DNA from: Actinoplanes derwentensis
Lineage (GTDB): Bacteria > Actinomycetota > Actinomycetes > Mycobacteriales > Micromonosporaceae
Assembly (NCBI RefSeq): GCF_900104725.1
Contig: NZ_LT629758.1
Coordinates: 248,001 to 312,000, forward strand
Length of the DNA stretch: 64,000 nt
Direction: 5' to 3'
Shown here: positions 8,344 to 16,035 of the stretch, in pieces
How positions within the stretch are numbered: position 1 is the stretch's first letter
Layout: the number at the start of each line of letters is the position of its first letter
Made by a program: the position numbers and the translations under genes
The notes under the pieces: generated by a model
The model's input: only the letters and a program-made list of their open reading frames with translations
Told to the model about the DNA's origin: nothing
Database searches by the model: none

Positions 8344-8383
8344 CCACTGTCGTCGGGTGCCGGGCGAGGCCCGATGACAGTGG
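8344..8383 (+). terminator. Stem-loop terminator after helY
   Basis: A 14-bp stem (8344-8357 with 8370-8383, one G-U pair) around a 12-nt loop begins 45 nt after the helY stop. No clear T run follows, which is common for actinobacterial terminators. Confidence 0.65.
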
Positions 8384-8706
8384 GGCCAGGTGAGGGTTGC
8401 CGACGGGCGAACGGGCGTTGCCGGTGTGCGAACAGCGGCGGCGATCGTCGCGGATGGTGAATCTTCATTGACGGTGTCATTCGGATAAATCAAGAATTGC
8501 GACGGCGGCAGGTTCTGTCTCGCGGATCGAGGCGGGAGCCGGTCGAGGTCCCCGTGATGCCTGGCGGGGCTTCACGAGAGGGAACCTGGCGGGTTCGTGA
8601 GGTTCGTAAAGCGGGCCTGGTGGGGCCACGAGATGGGAACCAGGGGAATCGTTGTCGCGGCTGGGCGGTGAACCTCGAGTCGCCGGAAAGCCCGGGAGAA
8701 GGGGAT
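8384..8706 (+). other. Intergenic region and long 5' leader
   Basis: This stretch holds no convincing gene. It contains a promoter-like site at 8468-8497 and, after it, about 200 nt of leader before the kinase ATG. The leader has a repeated GGTTCGT (8592 and 8601) and a small stem (CCTGGT at 8616-8621 with ACCAGG at 8639-8644). The open frame running back to 8497 has poor codon bias and is not taken as coding. Confidence 0.5.
8468..8497 (+). promoter_or_regulatory. Candidate promoter for the RsbW-like/STAS pair
   Basis: TTGACG (8468-8473) resembles the -35 consensus, and AAGAAT (8492-8497) matches four of six -10 positions after an 18-bp spacer. The site stands out as AT-rich. Transcription from here would give a leader of about 200 nt. 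Confidence 0.4.
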
Positions 8707-9537
8707 ATGAGCGCGGGCTCACCGCATCTGATCGGGTGGTCCGGTGACGCGGTGGCGGATTCCGTGCTGGCCGTCATCGACGCGGACACCGCGGTCATCG
8801 AGTTGTCGGTGTGGGGTGGCTGGGATCGTACGCTCTCCGCGCAGGCCCGGACGGTGCTGGACAAGTGCCTCGCCGAACATCCCGCCGGGCTGATCATCGA
8901 CCTGCACCGGCTCCGGGATCCGCAAGCGGTCAGTGCTCCACTCTGGCTGACCGCGTGCGCGCAGGGTGCGGCCCTGGAGCCGCCGATCGCGGTGGCGGTC
9001 TGCCTGCCGGCGAGGGAAGCTCTGGCCCGGCGGCTGCGGCGGCTGGGGGCGCGGGACTGGCTGGTGCTCTACGCGACGGTGCCGCAGGCTCGGGCGGCGC
9101 TGACCGGGCCGCATCCGCTGCCGGACCGGCTGCACCTGGCACTGCCGCCGGACCCGGGTGCGGCGGTGCAGGCCCGGTCGCTGGTGACCGAGGCGTGTGC
9201 CGGCTGGGGCCTGGACCATCTGGGGGAGCGCTCCCGGCTGATCATCTCCGAGTTGGTGGTGAACGCGGCCGAGCACGCGGGTACCGACATCGAAGTGGTG
9301 GTGTCCGTCCGCGGAGGCAGCGCCGTGGCCGCTCTTCATCTCGCCGTCTACGACGGTGACCCGGTGCTGCCGAGAATGCGTGACCCGGTGACGGGCCCGC
9401 TCGGTCCGTCCCTGACCGATCGAGGCCTGGGCCTGCGGATCGTCGGGGCGGCGGCGTCGGCGTGGGGCGCCCTTCCGGCCCGTTCCGGGAAGCTGGTGTG
9501 GGCCATCGTCCGGGCCCGCCCGGCGGAACCGCTGTGA
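8707..9537 (+). CDS. Anti-sigma-factor-like protein: STAS-like domain fused to HATPase (RsbW type)
   Basis: From the ATG at 8707 (strong GGGAGAAGGGG ribosome site) the protein has 276 residues. Residues about 20-130 look like a degenerate STAS domain (VIELSVWGGWDRTLSAQART..., GLIIDLHRLRDP). Residues about 150-270 are a GHKL ATPase: N box LIISELVVNAAEHAG, then DRGLGLRIVGAAASAWG as the G box. RsbW/SpoIIAB-like kinases bind sigma factors and phosphorylate STAS antagonists. The following gene encodes a free STAS protein, so a partner-switching pair is likely (inference). No dedicated sigma factor gene is adjacent. Confidence 0.82.
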   Translation: MSAGSPHLIGWSGDAVADSVLAVIDADTAVIELSVWGGWDRTLSAQARTVLDKCLAEHPAGLIIDLHRLRDPQAVSAPLWLTACAQGAALEPPIAVAVCLPAREALARRLRRLGARDWLVLYATVPQARAALTGPHPLPDRLHLALPPDPGAAVQARSLVTEACAGWGLDHLGERSRLIISELVVNAAEHAGTDIEVVVSVRGGSAVAALHLAVYDGDPVLPRMRDPVTGPLGPSLTDRGLGLRIVGAAASAWGALPARSGKLVWAIVRARPAEPL

Positions 9538-9560
9538 CGACGAGCGGAACGTTGTCCCGT

Positions 9561-9640
9561 GCCGAGGGTCATGCGGAGCGGGTGCGGGACGTCGGTCCGT
9601 TCGGAGGGCCATGCGGAGCGGGAACGGGACGTGGGCCCAG
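9561..9640 (+). repeat. 40-bp imperfect tandem duplication
   Basis: Copies at 9561-9600 and 9601-9640 share ATGCGGAGCGGG and CGGGACGT at the same offsets. Because 40 is not a multiple of 3, the second copy changes reading frame: copy one reads HAERVRDVGP in one frame, copy two HAERERDVGP in the next. It lies between the kinase and the most likely STAS start. Confidence 0.7.
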
Positions 9641-9749
9641 ACGAAGGGGCCGACCGGGACGCGGGGACGTGGTTCCGGTCGGGGATGTCGATGTGCGGGT
9701 GAGTGGGACGCCGGCCCGGTTGGTGGTCCGGGCCGGAGCGGAGGAGCCG

Positions 9750-10094
9750 ATGGTGAACGCGAGCGGGACCAGGATCGACGGGGAACGGGCGGGCGACCGC
9801 CTGCTGATCACGCTGCGCGGGAGCCTCGACGCGATGTCGGTGGAGGCGTTGCAGACCCAGCTCTACGACATGACCCGGGTGTATGACCTGATCGGCCTGT
9901 CCGTGCCGGTCCGGCAGATCCACATCGATGTGGCCGGGGTCGACTTCTGCGACGCGGCCGGCCTGCGGATGCTGGTGGCGGCACACCGGGTGGCGGAATC
10001 CCGGCAGGCCACCTGTCATCTGCTGGCGCCACAGCCGCATCTGCGCTGGCTGCTGAGGGCCACCCGGGCAGCCGATCTGTTCGACGGCCTTTGA
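9750..10094 (+). CDS. STAS-domain protein (anti-sigma-factor antagonist-like)
   Basis: A 114-residue STAS protein following the RsbW-like kinase. It has the alternating beta/alpha pattern DRLLITLRGSLDAMSVEALQ ... IHIDVAGVDFCDAAGLRMLV. In SpoIIAA/RsbV the site corresponding to DAAGL carries a phosphorylatable Ser (DSSGL); here it is Ala, so the usual switch residue is missing. ATG 9750 has a strong GGAGGAG ribosome site. An alternative GTG at 9534 overlaps the previous stop (GTGA) and would add 72 low-complexity residues crossing the 40-bp duplication; coupling makes this possible but codon use there is poor. Confidence 0.75.
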   Translation: MVNASGTRIDGERAGDRLLITLRGSLDAMSVEALQTQLYDMTRVYDLIGLSVPVRQIHIDVAGVDFCDAAGLRMLVAAHRVAESRQATCHLLAPQPHLRWLLRATRAADLFDGL

Positions 10095-10222
10095 GGGAAG
10101 CGGCCTCCTGGTGGAAGCGGCCTCTGAAATATGGTGGCGTGGCGTGTGGTGGGTCCGGGTGTGAGTTGCACCCGGACCCGGCGCACAGGAAGGCTGACCG
10201 CGGTGGTGGGCCGGGGCGCCGG

Positions 10223-11017
10223 CTATTTGTCGTAGTAGAAGTCCATCGCCTCGCCGTAGCCGGACGGCTTCTTGATGCCCTGGCTGCGGCCGTGGTTGCT
10301 GAGCTTCGTGGTCATCTTCAGCGTCTTCTTGTCGTCCAGGATGTCGACGTTGATGGCGGTCACCCAGCCGGCGGCGTTCGTGGTCGCGGTGAACTGGGCG
10401 CTGCCGCCGAGCCACACCGAGATGGCCGGGGTGCCGACCGGCAGGAAGCCCTCGTTGAACTTGTCGCCTTCGATGTCGAGGCGACCGGCGAACGAGTTGG
10501 CGCCGGTGCTGCGGACCGTGTCGACGGACTGGGTGAAGCGGGTGAGACCGGTCGGGTCGGTCATGTCGTAGTAGTAGAGCGAAGTCTTCTTGACCCGTTT
10601 CAGATTGAGCCGGACCCAGGTCTCGCCGTTCTTGGTGCGGGAGAACAGGTCGGTGCCGACGACGATGCGCTGGCCCTGCTCGGTCTTCTTGCCGCCGCCG
10701 CTGAGTTTCTGGGTGACGCTGATCTTCTTGGCTTTCGGGTCGTACGAGCCCGAGCCGGTGACCTTCTGGCTGTCGACGGCGTCACCGCTGACCGCGAACC
10801 GGTAGCCGGTGGCCCGCGTCTTCTCCAGCGCGGCCACGAACTGCTGCTTCGCGTCGGGGCCGGACGGCGACGGCGCGGCGGAGGCAACCGCGGCGGGCGA
10901 GGAGCCCGACCCGGACCCGGACCCCGGCGCGGGCAGCGGCGGCAGCAACGGTGTCGTGCAGCCGCCGGCCAGCAGAACGACGGATATGGCGAGCAGAACA
11001 GGACGGTACGGCTTCAT
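10223..11017 (-). CDS. Lipoprotein of the LppX/LprG (LolA-like) type
   Basis: A 264-residue exported lipoprotein: signal peptide MKPYRPVLLAISVVLLAGGC with lipobox LAGGC, lipidated at Cys20. A Pro/Ser/Gly linker (about 25-50) follows, then a beta-rich domain (YRFAVSGDAVDSQKVTGSGS, ETWVRLNLKRVKKTSLYYYD, DILDDKKTLKMTTKLSN). The pattern of a curved sheet with repeated GxGxYD strands fits the LolA-like fold of mycobacterial LppX/LprG, which carry hydrophobic ligands. Ligand unknown. It stands alone; its downstream neighbour is convergent. Confidence 0.75.
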   Translation of the reverse strand: MKPYRPVLLAISVVLLAGGCTTPLLPPLPAPGSGSGSGSSPAAVASAAPSPSGPDAKQQFVAALEKTRATGYRFAVSGDAVDSQKVTGSGSYDPKAKKISVTQKLSGGGKKTEQGQRIVVGTDLFSRTKNGETWVRLNLKRVKKTSLYYYDMTDPTGLTRFTQSVDTVRSTGANSFAGRLDIEGDKFNEGFLPVGTPAISVWLGGSAQFTATTNAAGWVTAINVDILDDKKTLKMTTKLSNHGRSQGIKKPSGYGEAMDFYYDK

Positions 11018-11073
11018 GGCTTCTCCCCGTGGATCGACGCATCGACGATCCTAGAGGGGGACGCAAGCCGGGT

Positions 11074-11457
11074 TCACGCAGGCCAGGGCCGTGCTGAGGT
11101 GTCGAACAGCCGCTGATCGCTCTGGATCGGGACCACACACAGCAGGTGACCGCCGGGTGCACGCAGCGTCTTGTGCCCGCCGTGGTCGGCGACGACCGCC
11201 GCGCCGAGCCCGAGTAGCCGGGCGGTCTCGGCTTCGACGTCGTCGGTCTCGATGTCGAGGTGGTAGCGGGGCGCGTCATCGACCGACTGCACGTCCACGG
11301 CCAGGCCCGGGAAGGCTTCGTGGAGGGCGATGAACTCCTCCTCGCCGGGGACCGGCTGGGCGGTGGTGCCGAACGCTCCGGCCCAGAACGTCGCCGCGGC
11401 GGGCGTGTCGGCGGCCGGAGTGTCGATGAAGAGCCCGAACAGGCGGCTGCGATGCAT
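11074..11457 (-). CDS. VOC (glyoxalase/bleomycin-resistance fold) protein
   Basis: A 127-residue single vicinal-oxygen-chelate protein with two beta-alpha-beta-beta-beta modules: RLFGLFIDTP...AATFWAGAFG and PRYHLDIETDDVEAETARLL, ending GGHKTLRAPGGHLLCVVP. Metal-ligand positions of classical glyoxalases are only partly present, so catalytic activity is uncertain. The acyl-CoA synthetase gene lies 10 nt upstream in the same direction, so the two are probably co-transcribed. Confidence 0.8.
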   Translation of the reverse strand: MHRSRLFGLFIDTPAADTPAAATFWAGAFGTTAQPVPGEEEFIALHEAFPGLAVDVQSVDDAPRYHLDIETDDVEAETARLLGLGAAVVADHGGHKTLRAPGGHLLCVVPIQSDQRLFDTSARPWPA

Positions 11458-11467
11458 GATCGAGACC

Positions 11468-13159
11468 TTACGCGTAGAGAGCGTTCAATTGCGACTGGTA
11501 ACGTTCCTCGGCCGCTCGCCGGCGCAGCTTCATCGAGGGGGTCAGCAGTCCACTCTCGACATCGAAGTGTTCATCGACGATCACGTACTTCTTGATCGTC
11601 TCCCACGGGTTGAGGCCGGTGTTCAGCTCCTTCACGCAGCGGGCGATCTCGGCCTCCACCTCGGGCGTCCGGGTCACCGTTTCGTCCAGGTCGATCAGCG
11701 CGGAGACGAACTTGCGCCGGTCGCCGTGCACCAGGACCTGGCCGACGGCGGGGCAGAGCGCCTTGAGTTTCGCCTCGATCGCCGACGGGGCCACGTACTT
11801 CCCGGTCGAGGTCTTGATCAGGTCCTTCTTGCGATCGGTGATCTTCAGAGAGCCGCGTGCGGTGATCTCGCCGATGTCGCCGGTCGGCAGCCAGCCGTCG
11901 ACCAGGATCGACTCCAGGCCGTGGTAGCCGCTCATCATGCCGGGCCCGCGCAGCAGAACCTCACCGTCGTCGGCGATCCGCACGTCGGTGCCGGGCAACG
12001 GGCGGCCGACCGTGCCGTACTCCGGAGCGTCCGGCCGGTTGAAGACGGTGGTGGCGCAGGACTCGGTCAGCCCGTACCCCTCTGCGATCGGCAGGCCCAG
12101 CGCGCCGAACCAGGCCGCGATGCCCGGATCGAGGGCGCTGGCGCCGGAGATGAAGTAGCGCATCCGGCCACCGAACCGGGCCCGCACCTTCGCCAGCAGC
12201 ACGTCGGCGAGCGGGTTGGTGTGCCCGGCCTTGACCGCGAGCGCGAACAGCCGCCCCTTCAGACCCCCGCCGACCTGGGCGTGCACGCCGGCGTACACCT
12301 TCTCGAAGATCCGCGGCACGGCCGGCATGATGGTCGGGCGCACCTCGGCGAGCCGGTCCACGATCCGCGTGGTGTCACCGTCCACCGCGAACTCGAAACC
12401 GATCGAGATCTGACAGGACAGCAGCGCCTTGCCGAACGCGTGCGACAACGGCAGCCACAGGTAGCCGACGTCGTCCGGCCGCACGATCCCCATCGCCTCG
12501 ATGGCCAGTCCCTGATAGACCCAGGCACTGTGGTTGATCCGGACGCCTTTCGGCAGCCCGGTAGTGCCGGACGTGTAGATCAGCGTGGCCAGGTGGTCCG
12601 GCCCGACCGCCGCGGTGGTCCGGTCCACCAGCTCCGGATCCTCGTCCAGGGCGGCCCGGCCGCGAGCACGCAGCTCGTCCAGTTCGGTGAAGAGGAACAC
12701 CTGCTCCACATAGGGGGCCACCTTGTCGCGCTGAGCGGCGTCCTCGGCGAACGCGAACCGGCTGCCCGAGTCGGTGAGGATGTGCTCGACCTCCGCCGGC
12801 GCCGACGACGGGTAGACCGTGGTGGTCGCCCCGCCGGCGCACATCACGCCGAAGTCCGCCTCGATCCAGGTGACGCTGGTGGCGGCGGCGATCGCCACCC
12901 GCTGTTCGGGGCGCAGGCCGTGCGCGATCAGGCCGGCCGCGATCTCCCGGACCGCTGCCGCGGCCTCACCCCAGGTGTGCGCGATCCACTCGCTGCCGGT
13001 CCCGGGGCTGCGATAGGCGACAGCGGCGGGGGTACGGGTGGCGCGCCCCAGGAACATGGCACCGAACGAGGCGGGGGTGTCCTTGCTCAGTTCGGCCAGC
13101 AGCCGCTGCTCGTGTTCGGGAGCGGCGCAGGAGAGGGCGGGGGCGGTGCTGGATGTCAT
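11468..13159 (-). CDS. Long-chain fatty-acid--CoA ligase (AMP-binding, FAA1-like)
   Basis: A 563-residue acyl-activating enzyme that adenylates a fatty acid and transfers it to CoA. The P-loop-like motif is TLIYTSGTTGLPKGVRINH. Further motifs: YGLTESCATTVFN (A5), DGWLPTGDIGEI (A7), KITDRKKDLIKTSTGKYVAP (A8, hinge) and a C-terminal subdomain ending in KLRRRAAEERY. The layout is closest to COG1022 long-chain synthetases (FadD15-like). ATG 13159 is chosen because the frame upstream of it lies antisense to hisN. It is probably transcribed with the VOC gene 10 nt downstream. Confidence 0.9.
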   Translation of the reverse strand: MTSSTAPALSCAAPEHEQRLLAELSKDTPASFGAMFLGRATRTPAAVAYRSPGTGSEWIAHTWGEAAAAVREIAAGLIAHGLRPEQRVAIAAATSVTWIEADFGVMCAGGATTTVYPSSAPAEVEHILTDSGSRFAFAEDAAQRDKVAPYVEQVFLFTELDELRARGRAALDEDPELVDRTTAAVGPDHLATLIYTSGTTGLPKGVRINHSAWVYQGLAIEAMGIVRPDDVGYLWLPLSHAFGKALLSCQISIGFEFAVDGDTTRIVDRLAEVRPTIMPAVPRIFEKVYAGVHAQVGGGLKGRLFALAVKAGHTNPLADVLLAKVRARFGGRMRYFISGASALDPGIAAWFGALGLPIAEGYGLTESCATTVFNRPDAPEYGTVGRPLPGTDVRIADDGEVLLRGPGMMSGYHGLESILVDGWLPTGDIGEITARGSLKITDRKKDLIKTSTGKYVAPSAIEAKLKALCPAVGQVLVHGDRRKFVSALIDLDETVTRTPEVEAEIARCVKELNTGLNPWETIKKYVIVDEHFDVESGLLTPSMKLRRRAAEERYQSQLNALYA

Positions 13160-13328
13160 ATGGCCTCCTATGGCGGGGCTTCGCTCACCCGTACCGGCAA
13201 ATCGCCGTTGTCGTTGATCTTGCCCGAAGCCCGCACCGGGCGTCAGGGCCGCGTGGCGACGCTCACGAGCCATGTTCCGGTGAATTTCTAGGGTCACCGG
13301 GCAACCTGGAGTGCCCGGCGAGGGCAGG

Positions 13329-14111
13329 ATGGGAAACGTGGCAGACGACCTGAACCTGGCCCTGGAAGCCGCTCTCGCGGGTTCCGCCGTCGCACTGCGG
13401 CACTTCGCGGCCCTCGCGGAGCTGCCCCGGGAGCTCAAGAAGGACGGCTCGGTGGTGACCGCCGCCGACCGCGCCGTCGAGGACCGGATCCGCGAGGTGC
13501 TCACCGAGGCCCGCCCCGGCGACGCCATCCTCGGTGAGGAGCACGGCGAGACCCTCGGCACCGAGGGCCGCCGCTGGATCATCGACCCGATCGACGGCAC
13601 CCACCTGTTCGTCGAGGGTGACGACCGCTGGCTGGTTCTGATCGCACTGGAGGACCACGGCGAGATCACCGTCGGGGTGGCGGCGGTTCCGGCGCAGGGC
13701 CGCATCTGGTGGGCGGTGCGCGGCGGAGGAGCCTTCGAAGCGGTCGTACGGGGTACCGAGATCGTGGACGAGCAGCGCATCCACGTCGCGGACGGCCCCA
13801 CTCCGGCGCTCGCCGACACCCGGCTCGGGGTGGTGCCGCACTGGGGCCGGGAACCCTTCACCGCCCTCTTCGAGGCCGCCGACGAGCGGGAATGGCCGCT
13901 GCAGCCGGCCCTGCTGGTGGCCCGCGGCGACCTGGACCTGTCGTTGCAGACCGGCGGCCAGATCTGGGACTTCGCCGCCACCTCGCTGATCGTCACCGAG
14001 GCCGGCGGCTACTACCGGGGGCTGGACGGCCGGACCGTGCCCGGCCCGGGCGCGGCGCTGTCCGGCCGCGACGCCGACGTGGTCGCCGCGGCCTTCGGAG
14101 CCCTGGCCTAA
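13329..14111 (+). CDS. hisN: Histidinol-phosphatase, inositol-monophosphatase family
   Basis: A Mg-dependent phosphatase of 260 residues. Visible active-site motifs are KKDGSVVTAADRAVED, ILGEEHGE (metal-binding Glu), WIIDPIDGTHLFVEGDDRW (metal-binding DPIDGT) and GGQIWDFAATSLIVTEAGG. The sequence is nearest to actinobacterial HisN, which removes phosphate from L-histidinol phosphate in histidine synthesis; inositol phosphate hydrolysis is the alternative. ATG 13329 follows GCGAGGGCAGG; GTG 13338 is also possible. It is divergent from the acyl-CoA synthetase and overlaps the convergent FHA gene by 4 nt. Confidence 0.88.
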   Translation: MGNVADDLNLALEAALAGSAVALRHFAALAELPRELKKDGSVVTAADRAVEDRIREVLTEARPGDAILGEEHGETLGTEGRRWIIDPIDGTHLFVEGDDRWLVLIALEDHGEITVGVAAVPAQGRIWWAVRGGGAFEAVVRGTEIVDEQRIHVADGPTPALADTRLGVVPHWGREPFTALFEAADEREWPLQPALLVARGDLDLSLQTGGQIWDFAATSLIVTEAGGYYRGLDGRTVPGPGAALSGRDADVVAAAFGALA

Positions 14112-14761
14112 GGGGCGTGCAGGGTGATCGTGGTCCACGCGCCGACGTGGACCTGGTCACCGTCTTTCAAGGTGCGGGACCGGCCTGCGCCCAGCGGCTG
14201 GTCCTCGTCGTTGATCCAGGTGCCGTTCGACGAGCCGACGTCGGAGACCAGCCACGCGCCGTCGATGCTCAGCGTCAGCAGCGCGTGGCTGTGCGACACG
14301 CCCGGGTCGGAGGGTTCGGCGGCCAGGTCGATCTCCGGGTCGGTGCCCTTCGACGTGCTCTTGCGCCCGATCCGCACCTGCGGCGGCACCAGCGTGACGA
14401 TCTGCGGCAGGGTGCCCGCCGGGAAGACGACACCCTCGATGTCGTTGAGCGCGAAGAACTCCTGATCCGGCACCACCGTCGCGGTCCACGGCCCGGCCGG
14501 GGCCGCGACCGGCGTGGGCGCGTCGATCTGCGGGACCCGGCCGGTGTTGTGGTCGAACCCGCAGTCCTCACAGAACCGGAACGGCCCGCTGCGGGGATAA
14601 CCGCAGTTCGGGCACTTCTCCTTCGGCGGGGCGGTGACCAGCGAGGGCGGCGCCTGGATGAGGATGGTGGCCGGGGCCGAACCCTCGATCCGGGTGCCGC
14701 AGGTGTCGCAGAAGTCGGGCTCGCCGGAGGCGTGACCCTTCGGGCAGGGGTACGTGCTCAC
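14108..14761 (-). CDS. FHA-domain protein with two N-terminal zinc ribbons
   Basis: A 217-residue cytosolic protein, last gene of the GlnX-PknG operon. The N-terminus has two zinc-binding motifs: C6, H10, C18, C21 (YPCPKGHASGEPDFCDTCG) and C50, C53, C64, C67 (EKCPNCGY...RFCEDCG). A Pro/Ala linker follows, then a FHA domain from about residue 125: VRIGRKSTSKG, GVSHSHALL, VSDVGSSNGTWIN, which hold the conserved Gly-Arg, Ser-His and Asn phosphothreonine-binding residues. It probably reads Thr phosphorylation made by the operon's kinase, comparable in role to mycobacterial GarA, but it lacks GarA's N-terminal ETTS site. GTG start overlaps the VWA stop (GTGA). Confidence 0.9.
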   Translation of the reverse strand: MSTYPCPKGHASGEPDFCDTCGTRIEGSAPATILIQAPPSLVTAPPKEKCPNCGYPRSGPFRFCEDCGFDHNTGRVPQIDAPTPVAAPAGPWTATVVPDQEFFALNDIEGVVFPAGTLPQIVTLVPPQVRIGRKSTSKGTDPEIDLAAEPSDPGVSHSHALLTLSIDGAWLVSDVGSSNGTWINDEDQPLGAGRSRTLKDGDQVHVGAWTTITLHAP

Positions 14762-16023
14762 TGCCCCCGCCCCACGCGCACGGTCTTGGTCGACCGGGTG
14801 TCCAGGGCCATCTCGTCCTCGACGGCCACCTTGCGGCGCAGCCGGACCGTACCGGTCACCGGGTCCTCGATGTCCACCACCTTGGCCAGCAACTCCTCGG
14901 TGGCCTTGTTGCCGCTGGCGTGCGCGAGCTGCGCGGCCCGGCCGAACTTGATGGTCGCGGTCCGGTCGTCTCCGGCTTCCCGCGCGGCGATGCCCTCCTG
15001 GATCGCGTCGGCCAGCTCGGCCTGCCCGGTGTAGTGGGCGACCTGCCGGTTGATCCGGGTGGACAGCGCGGTGTCGTCGGTCCACACCGCCCGGATCAGG
15101 CCACGGGCGTGCTCGGTGTCGCCCTCCATCACGTGCACCCGGGCGGCGAGCATCTCGTCACCGGCGCCACCGGCCGGCACGTCGACGCAGATGTGGTAGT
15201 CGCGGCTCTCCTGGCCCCACGAGCCGAGCGGGTAACGGCCGGCCCGCGGCCCGTCCTCGGCGCGCTTGCCGGTCAGGTCGGCGACCACCGGTTCCACCTG
15301 CTTGACGAACCGGACCGTGGCGTTCACCGGCGTCCACACCTTGAGCTGCACATCGGCGCTGGTCTTGCCCATCGCCGCGGTGATCATCTGCTGGAACGAG
15401 GCGGTCAGCTCGGCCGGTTTGGCGACGATGTCGACCGTACCCAGCATCTTGTCGGCGATCTTGCGCAGTTCGGCGACCTTCCAGCTGGCGCCGACCCCCC
15501 GGCAGTCGCAGACGAACGACTCCTTGATCTGTTCGAGGACCGTCTCCAGGTAACCCTGCCGCTCGCCGTTGTCGCCGTCGGTCAGCAGGATGGCGTGTTT
15601 GATATCGCCCGGCCGCTGCGCGAACAGCTGACCGGCCAGCAGCAGCCAGGCGCCCATCGCTGTGCCGCCGTTGGCCTGCAGCCGGTCGATCGCGTGTTCG
15701 GCCTGCGCCCGGGTCTGCGGCGAGGAGACCGCCAGTTCACCCGGACCGGGGAAGAGCTGCTGGGCGGTACTGACCCCGGCGATGATCGCGAAGTGGACAC
15801 CGTCGTCGATGCACTCGACGGCGGCTTTCGCGGCCTGCCGGGCAGCGGCGATCCGGCCCTCGGCCTGCATCGATCCGGACGCGTCGACAATGATGATCTC
15901 GGTCGCGCCACCGGTCCGGCGGCCGCCCTCGCCACCGGTCGACGTCACCGTCACGATCGCGTTGACTTCACGGGCGCCCAGGGCGAGGTATTCGTTCTGG
16001 AAGGCCTCGGCGGTGTAACTCAC
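14758..16023 (-). CDS. VWA-domain protein of the PknG operon
   Basis: A 421-residue protein with a von Willebrand A domain at about 40-220: IIIVDASGSMQAEGRI holds the MIDAS DxSxS motif, and HAILLTDGDNGER the later Asp. The C-terminal half is beta-rich then helical (EQVEPVVADLTGKRAEDGPR..., DEMLAARVHVMEGDTEHARG). No signal peptide is visible, so it is cytosolic. VWA proteins bind partners through a metal ion; paired with PP2C and FHA genes, similar proteins occur in Ser/Thr kinase loci. It begins 12 nt after the PP2C gene and overlaps the FHA gene by 4 nt. Confidence 0.88.
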   Translation of the reverse strand: MSYTAEAFQNEYLALGAREVNAIVTVTSTGGEGGRRTGGATEIIIVDASGSMQAEGRIAAARQAAKAAVECIDDGVHFAIIAGVSTAQQLFPGPGELAVSSPQTRAQAEHAIDRLQANGGTAMGAWLLLAGQLFAQRPGDIKHAILLTDGDNGERQGYLETVLEQIKESFVCDCRGVGASWKVAELRKIADKMLGTVDIVAKPAELTASFQQMITAAMGKTSADVQLKVWTPVNATVRFVKQVEPVVADLTGKRAEDGPRAGRYPLGSWGQESRDYHICVDVPAGGAGDEMLAARVHVMEGDTEHARGLIRAVWTDDTALSTRINRQVAHYTGQAELADAIQEGIAAREAGDDRTATIKFGRAAQLAHASGNKATEELLAKVVDIEDPVTGTVRLRRKVAVEDEMALDTRSTKTVRVGRGQ

Positions 16024-16035
16024 GGTCGGGACTCC

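Noticed and set aside
8497..8706. N-terminal extension of the RsbW-like kinase to 8497
   Set aside because: Poor codon bias, no domain, and a much better start with ribosome site at 8707.
11330..13291. Long plus-strand open frame of 653 codons
   Set aside because: It lies wholly antisense to the acyl-CoA synthetase with all its motifs, and has no domain of its own. Long antisense frames are expected at this GC content.
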